Below, piece after piece: positions 43,584 to 46,728 of a stretch of DNA of 46,728 nt (positions are counted from its first letter, which is position 1; each line of letters begins with the position of its first letter). The stretch covers positions 1 through 46,728 of the forward strand of contig REEU01000113.1 in NCBI GenBank assembly GCA_007694905.1, read 5' to 3'. The translations under genes and the position numbers were made by a program. A model generated the notes under the pieces. That model searched no databases and was not told the DNA's origin. It saw only the letters and a program-made list of their open reading frames with translations. This DNA is from Gammaproteobacteria bacterium (GTDB lineage Bacteria > Pseudomonadota > Gammaproteobacteria > Pseudomonadales > Azotimanducaceae).

Positions 43584-43888
43584 GCGTGCGCTCCTCTCAT
43601 GGAACATAACGTAAGTTGTTGATATTGCGTGGCGTTTACTAGTTTCAGTGGGAGCAAACGTCGCTGGGCCGCATAGGCCGCAGGCCGGCGTCGCGATCGC
43701 GGACTGCCCGCGGACTTGGGCGTGACGCAGATCGCCACGCCCGCTGCGCGGACGTGCGCTCCCACTGAAGCCTCGCGTACATCACCGTTGTTCCTTCCGC
43801 GACAGCGTGAACGATGGTTCGTGGCGGCCTCCCAGCGATGAAGCCCGTGCGCATCAGCTTCGGTGCCGGGCAGCAGTGTACCTCTAGA
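43584..43888. other. Gap between pilD and coaE with repeat
   Basis: The 305-bp gap holds the GTGGGAGC element at 43648-43765 and the coaE promoter. Downstream of the element the sequence TGAAGCCTCGCGTACATC resembles the start of the 31-nt spacer seen between element pairs at 26-56 and 15622-15652. No gene is visible. Confidence 0.6.
43648..43765 (+). repeat. Complete GTGGGAGC...GCTCCCAC element, copy D
   Basis: This 118-bp copy begins GTGGGAGC (43648-43655) and ends GCTCCCAC (43758-43765). It shares GTCGCGATCGCGGACTGCC-like, GCGTGACGCAGATCG and ACGCCCGCTGCGCGGACG blocks with copy A. It is in the same orientation as copy A. Confidence 0.75.
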
Positions 43889-44761
43889 TCAGAGGCCGGG
43901 CAGCCTCACTGGCGCTGCGGTCAGGACCATCGCCAGCCAGCCGGCTGCAGCGATGAAGGGACCGAAGGGCATCGGCGTCTCCCGCTCCATGTCGCCGCGC
44001 AGCATCAGTACCACTGCGGCGACGATCCCGGTCAGCGACGCAAGCAGGACGACCCCGGGCAGGGCGGCCCAGCCAAGCCAGGCGCCCATGGCGCCCATCA
44101 GCTTGAAGTCACCGTAGCCCATGCCTTCCTTGCCGGTGAGCAGCTTGAAGGCCCAGTACAGGGCCCACAGCGTGCCATAGCCGATGGCCGCGCCGATCAC
44201 CGCGTCCGCAAGCGGTGCGAACACGGCGCTCACGTTGACCAGCAGGCCGAGCCAGAGCAGCGGCAGGACGATGCTGTCCGGGAGCAGCTGGGTGTCGAGG
44301 TCGATGAGGGCAAGCGCAATCAGGGCCCAGGTGAACAGCAGTGCCCACAGGCCGGTCCAGGTCGGCCCGAGCACGGCGACGATCACACAGGTGGCCAGTG
44401 CGGTGCCTGCTTCCACCAGCGGGTAGCGCATGGCGATGCCGGCGCCGCAGGCGGAGCAGCGCCCGCGCAGGACCAGCCAGCTGACGATGGGGATGTTCTC
44501 CAGGGCGCGGACCTGATGGCCGCAGTGCGGACAGCGGGAGCGCGGGACGACCAGATTGAAGGCTTCCTCGCCGCTGTCCTCTGCGGCCTCGTCTCCCAGC
44601 GCCTCTCGGGCCCACTGCATCTCCTGCCGCTGCATCATGATCGGCAGGCGGTACACCACCACGTTCAGGAAGCTGCCGATGCAGGCACCAAGCCAGATGA
44701 CGGCTGTCCAGAACAGCCAGCCGGGCATCTGATCCAGCAGGGCAGGTCCGCCGTCGGTCAC
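43889..44761 (-). CDS. pilD: Type IV prepilin peptidase/N-methyltransferase
   Basis: PilD removes the leader of prepilins and pseudopilins and methylates their new N-terminus in the inner membrane. The cytoplasmic zinc cysteines are CPHC and CSAC, and the catalytic aspartates are in ALIDLDTQLLPD and GYGDFKLMGAMG. About eight hydrophobic segments are seen. The start is uncertain: GTG 44761 (VTDGGPALLDQMPGWLF) or ATG 44728 (MPGWLFWTAV). The gene lies downstream of pilC, the standard order. Confidence 0.95.
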   Translation of the reverse strand: MTDGGPALLDQMPGWLFWTAVIWLGACIGSFLNVVVYRLPIMMQRQEMQWAREALGDEAAEDSGEEAFNLVVPRSRCPHCGHQVRALENIPIVSWLVLRGRCSACGAGIAMRYPLVEAGTALATCVIVAVLGPTWTGLWALLFTWALIALALIDLDTQLLPDSIVLPLLWLGLLVNVSAVFAPLADAVIGAAIGYGTLWALYWAFKLLTGKEGMGYGDFKLMGAMGAWLGWAALPGVVLLASLTGIVAAVVLMLRGDMERETPMPFGPFIAAAGWLAMVLTAAPVRLPGL

Positions 44762-44810
44762 GCGCTGTCGGCCGTGCCGGTCAGGCTCCGGAGGGGTGCC
44801 TGTCCGGGCA

Positions 44811-46025
44811 TCAGCCGACCACCGCGCCGAGCTGGAAAATGGGCAGGTACATGGCAATGATCAGACCGCCGACGAGGACCCCGAGGATGGACATGATCAT
44901 GGGTTCCATGAGGCTCGTGAGGCCGTCCACGGCGGCGTCCACCTCCTCCTCGTAGTAGGTGGCTGCTTTGTCGAGCATCTCGTCGAGTGCGCCGGACTCC
45001 TCGCCGATGGAGACCATCTGCAGCACCATGTTCGGCCAGACGCCGGTGGCGCGCATGGCGAAGGTGAGCTGCGTTCCGCCCTCCACATCGTTGGCGACCT
45101 GGTCCACGGCGTTGCGGAAGACCACGTTGCCGGTGGCGCCGGAGACGGACTTCAGGGCGTCCACCAGCGGCACACCCGCCGCGAACGTGGTCGAGAGCGT
45201 ACGCGCGAAGCGCGCCACCGAGGACTTCATGATGAGGTCGCCGGCGATGGGCGCCTTGAGCAGCGCCCGGTCAACGCTGTTGCGAACCTTCTCCGAGCGT
45301 TTCATCAGCTGCCCGAAGCCGTAGATGGCGAGGCCTAAGCCGATCACGAACACGAACCAGTAGGCCTGCGCCAGCTCGGACAATCCGATCACCCACTGGG
45401 TGAAGGCGGGGAGCTCGGCACCGAAGCCCTGGAAGATCTCCTCGAACTGGGGCACCACCTTGATCAGCAGGATGCCTGACACGATGAAGGCGATGACGAT
45501 GACCGCGATGGGATAAGTCATCGCGCTCTTGATCTTCGCCTTCAGGGCCTCGGTCTTTTCCTTGTAGGTCGCGATCCGCTCAAGCATGGTCTCCAGCGCA
45601 CCGGACTGCTCGCCTGAGTCCACCAGGTTGCAGAACAGGTCGTCGAAATAGTCCGGGTGCTTGCGGATGGAGCTCGCGAAGGCGTTGCCCGAGGAGACGT
45701 CGTCGCGGATTGCCCGGATCAGTTCCTTCATTTTCTTGTTGTCCACACCGTCGGCGACGATGTCGAAGGACTGCACCAGCGGTACGCCGGCCTTCATCAT
45801 GGTGGCCATCTGCCGCGTGAACAGGGCGATGTCGACGGGCTTGATCTTGCCGCCCAATTTGAACAGCGAGAGGCCCTCGCTCTTCTTTTTCACCTTGGTC
45901 GCGCTGATGCCCTGCTTGCGCAGTTCCACCTTCACCGCGGTCGGATTGACCCCTGGGATTTCCCCCTTGGTCCGCTTCCCCTTGCGGTCGGTACCCTCGT
46001 AGCTGAATACGGCGCTTTCGGCCAT
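44811..46025 (-). CDS. pilC: Type IV pilus inner-membrane platform protein PilC
   Basis: PilC is the polytopic platform of the type IV pilus motor; it links the PilB/PilT ATPases to pilus polymerisation. Two repeated T2SSF domains are visible (FTRQMATMMKAGVPLVQSFD and FARTLSTTFAAGVPLVDALK), each with a membrane helix, and the C-terminal EPMIMSILGVLVGGLIIAMYLPIF is typical. Length 404 aa is normal. The gene begins 16 bp after the pilB stop. Confidence 0.97.
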   Translation of the reverse strand: MAESAVFSYEGTDRKGKRTKGEIPGVNPTAVKVELRKQGISATKVKKKSEGLSLFKLGGKIKPVDIALFTRQMATMMKAGVPLVQSFDIVADGVDNKKMKELIRAIRDDVSSGNAFASSIRKHPDYFDDLFCNLVDSGEQSGALETMLERIATYKEKTEALKAKIKSAMTYPIAVIVIAFIVSGILLIKVVPQFEEIFQGFGAELPAFTQWVIGLSELAQAYWFVFVIGLGLAIYGFGQLMKRSEKVRNSVDRALLKAPIAGDLIMKSSVARFARTLSTTFAAGVPLVDALKSVSGATGNVVFRNAVDQVANDVEGGTQLTFAMRATGVWPNMVLQMVSIGEESGALDEMLDKAATYYEEEVDAAVDGLTSLMEPMIMSILGVLVGGLIIAMYLPIFQLGAVVG

Positions 46026-46041
46026 GTCCCCGTTTCCTCGT

Positions 46042-46728
46042 TCAGTGACCCATGGTCACGCGGCTGACCTCGGCCAGGCTGGTTACGCCCTGCTTGGCCT
46101 TCAACAGACCGGAACGGTGCAGATCATTGAAGCCCTCGGCACGCGCGGCGTCTGCGATCTCGATCGCATTGCCATCCTCCATGATGATGCGCTGCAATGG
46201 CTTCGTGATCTTCACCACCTCGTAGATGCCGACCCGACCCTTGTAGCCCGCCGTGCACTTGTCACAGCCCTTGGGGTTCGGTTCGTAGAGTTCGAGGCTT
46301 TCCACCTCGTCCTCCCTGAAGCCTAGTTCAAGAAGTGCCTCCCGTGGGACTTCCTGCCGCTGTTTGCAACTGTTGCACAATCTCCGCGCCAGACGCTGGG
46401 CGATGATCAGATTCACAGAGGTGGCAATGTTGAACGACGGCACACCCATGTTGCGCAGGCGCGTGAGGGTTTCCGGGGCCGAGTTCGTGTGCAGCGTGGA
46501 CAGCACCATGTGCCCGGTCTGAGCGGCCTTGATGGCGATTTCGGCGGTCTCGAGGTCGCGGATTTCGCCGACCATGACGATGTCCGGATCCTGGCGCAGG
46601 AAGGATCTCAGCGCGGCCGCGAAGTCCAGACCGACCCGGGCGCTGACATTGACCTGATTGATGCCTTCGAGATTGATTTCCACCGGGTCCTCGGCGGTGG
46701 CGATGTTGCGCTCCGTGGTGTTGAGGAT
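46042..46728 (-). CDS. pilB: Type IV pilus assembly ATPase PilB (5' end beyond window)
   Basis: Only the last ~228 residues are present; the frame is open to the window edge. They contain the AEDPVE Asp box, Walker B-region [20 protein letters not shown], the His box [14 protein letters not shown], and the zinc tetracysteine CNSC...CDKC. PilB powers pilus extension. The start and Walker A are outside the window. Confidence 0.96.
   Translation of the reverse strand: MLNTTERNIATAEDPVEINLEGINQVNVSARVGLDFAAALRSFLRQDPDIVMVGEIRDLETAEIAIKAAQTGHMVLSTLHTNSAPETLTRLRNMGVPSFNIATSVNLIIAQRLARRLCNSCKQRQEVPREALLELGFREDEVESLELYEPNPKGCDKCTAGYKGRVGIYEVVKITKPLQRIIMEDGNAIEIADAARAEGFNDLHRSGLLKAKQGVTSLAEVSRVTMGH

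Noticed and set aside
1-46728. CRISPR array, insertion sequence or prophage
   Set aside because: No regularly spaced repeats, transposase, integrase or phage structural genes were seen on either strand.

Overview
The window is GC-rich, densely packed bacterial chromosome. It is almost certainly from a gammaproteobacterium. The gene blocks proA-nadD-rsfS-rlmH-mrdA-rodA-mltB-rlpA-dac-ybeD-lipB, hemA-prfA-prmC-moeB, TPR lipoprotein-lolB-tRNA-Gln-rplY-pth-ychF-tRNA-Met and pilB-pilC-pilD-coaE-yacG are the arrangements known from Pseudomonas-like and related Gammaproteobacteria. A large TonB-dependent receptor of the 'EEVVVTGSRI' type and an SDR-P450 pair fit a free-living heterotroph of a lineage such as Steroidobacterales, Nevskiales or Woeseiales. 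That placement is inference only.

Layout: 1-218 repeat elements; 219-3173 uvrA (-) and 3414-4558 ssb plus a Lon-substrate-domain gene (+); 4559-5416 dedA (-), convergent; 5483-15530 a long (+) run for proline and NAD synthesis, ribosome silencing and methylation, the rod-shape machinery (PBP2, RodA, MltB, RlpA, D,D-carboxypeptidase) and lipoylation (lipB); 15543-15812 a repeat doublet that runs into the 3' end of moeB; 15746-19778 moeB, prmC, prfA, hemA (-); 19812-25291 a TPR lipoprotein, lolB, tRNA-Gln, rplY, pth, ychF and tRNA-Met (+), with the usual ispE and prs absent; 25292-29124 a TonB receptor with a long leader and a strong terminator; 29261-29760 the wreck of an FHA-cyclase gene; 29849-33916 a dabb-like hypothetical, fumarase I, trmH and lipA; 34037-35549 small genes (secreted protein, MazG-like, unknown); 35584-38459 a RecQ-like helicase fused to a phosphoribosyltransferase, coupled to an SDR; 38628-40666 SDR and cytochrome P450; 40739-42720 a LytS/LytTR-type two-component pair; 42760-43583 yacG and coaE; 43648-43765 another repeat; 43889-46728 pilD, pilC and the 3' part of pilB (-).

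Most genes are housekeeping. The unusual content is: (1) a family of GTGGGAGC/GCTCCCAC-ended intergenic elements that occur in doublets with a conserved 31-nt spacer, sit at gene-order breakpoints and in one case supply the C-terminus and stop codon of moeB; (2) the RecQ-phosphoribosyltransferase fusion with a 15-bp minisatellite in its linker and a degraded zinc site; (3) a TonB receptor with an exact EF-hand-type loop and a sigma54-like promoter in its leader; (4) the FHA-cyclase pseudogene; (5) loss of ispE and prs around tRNA-Gln, and separation of lipA from lipB.
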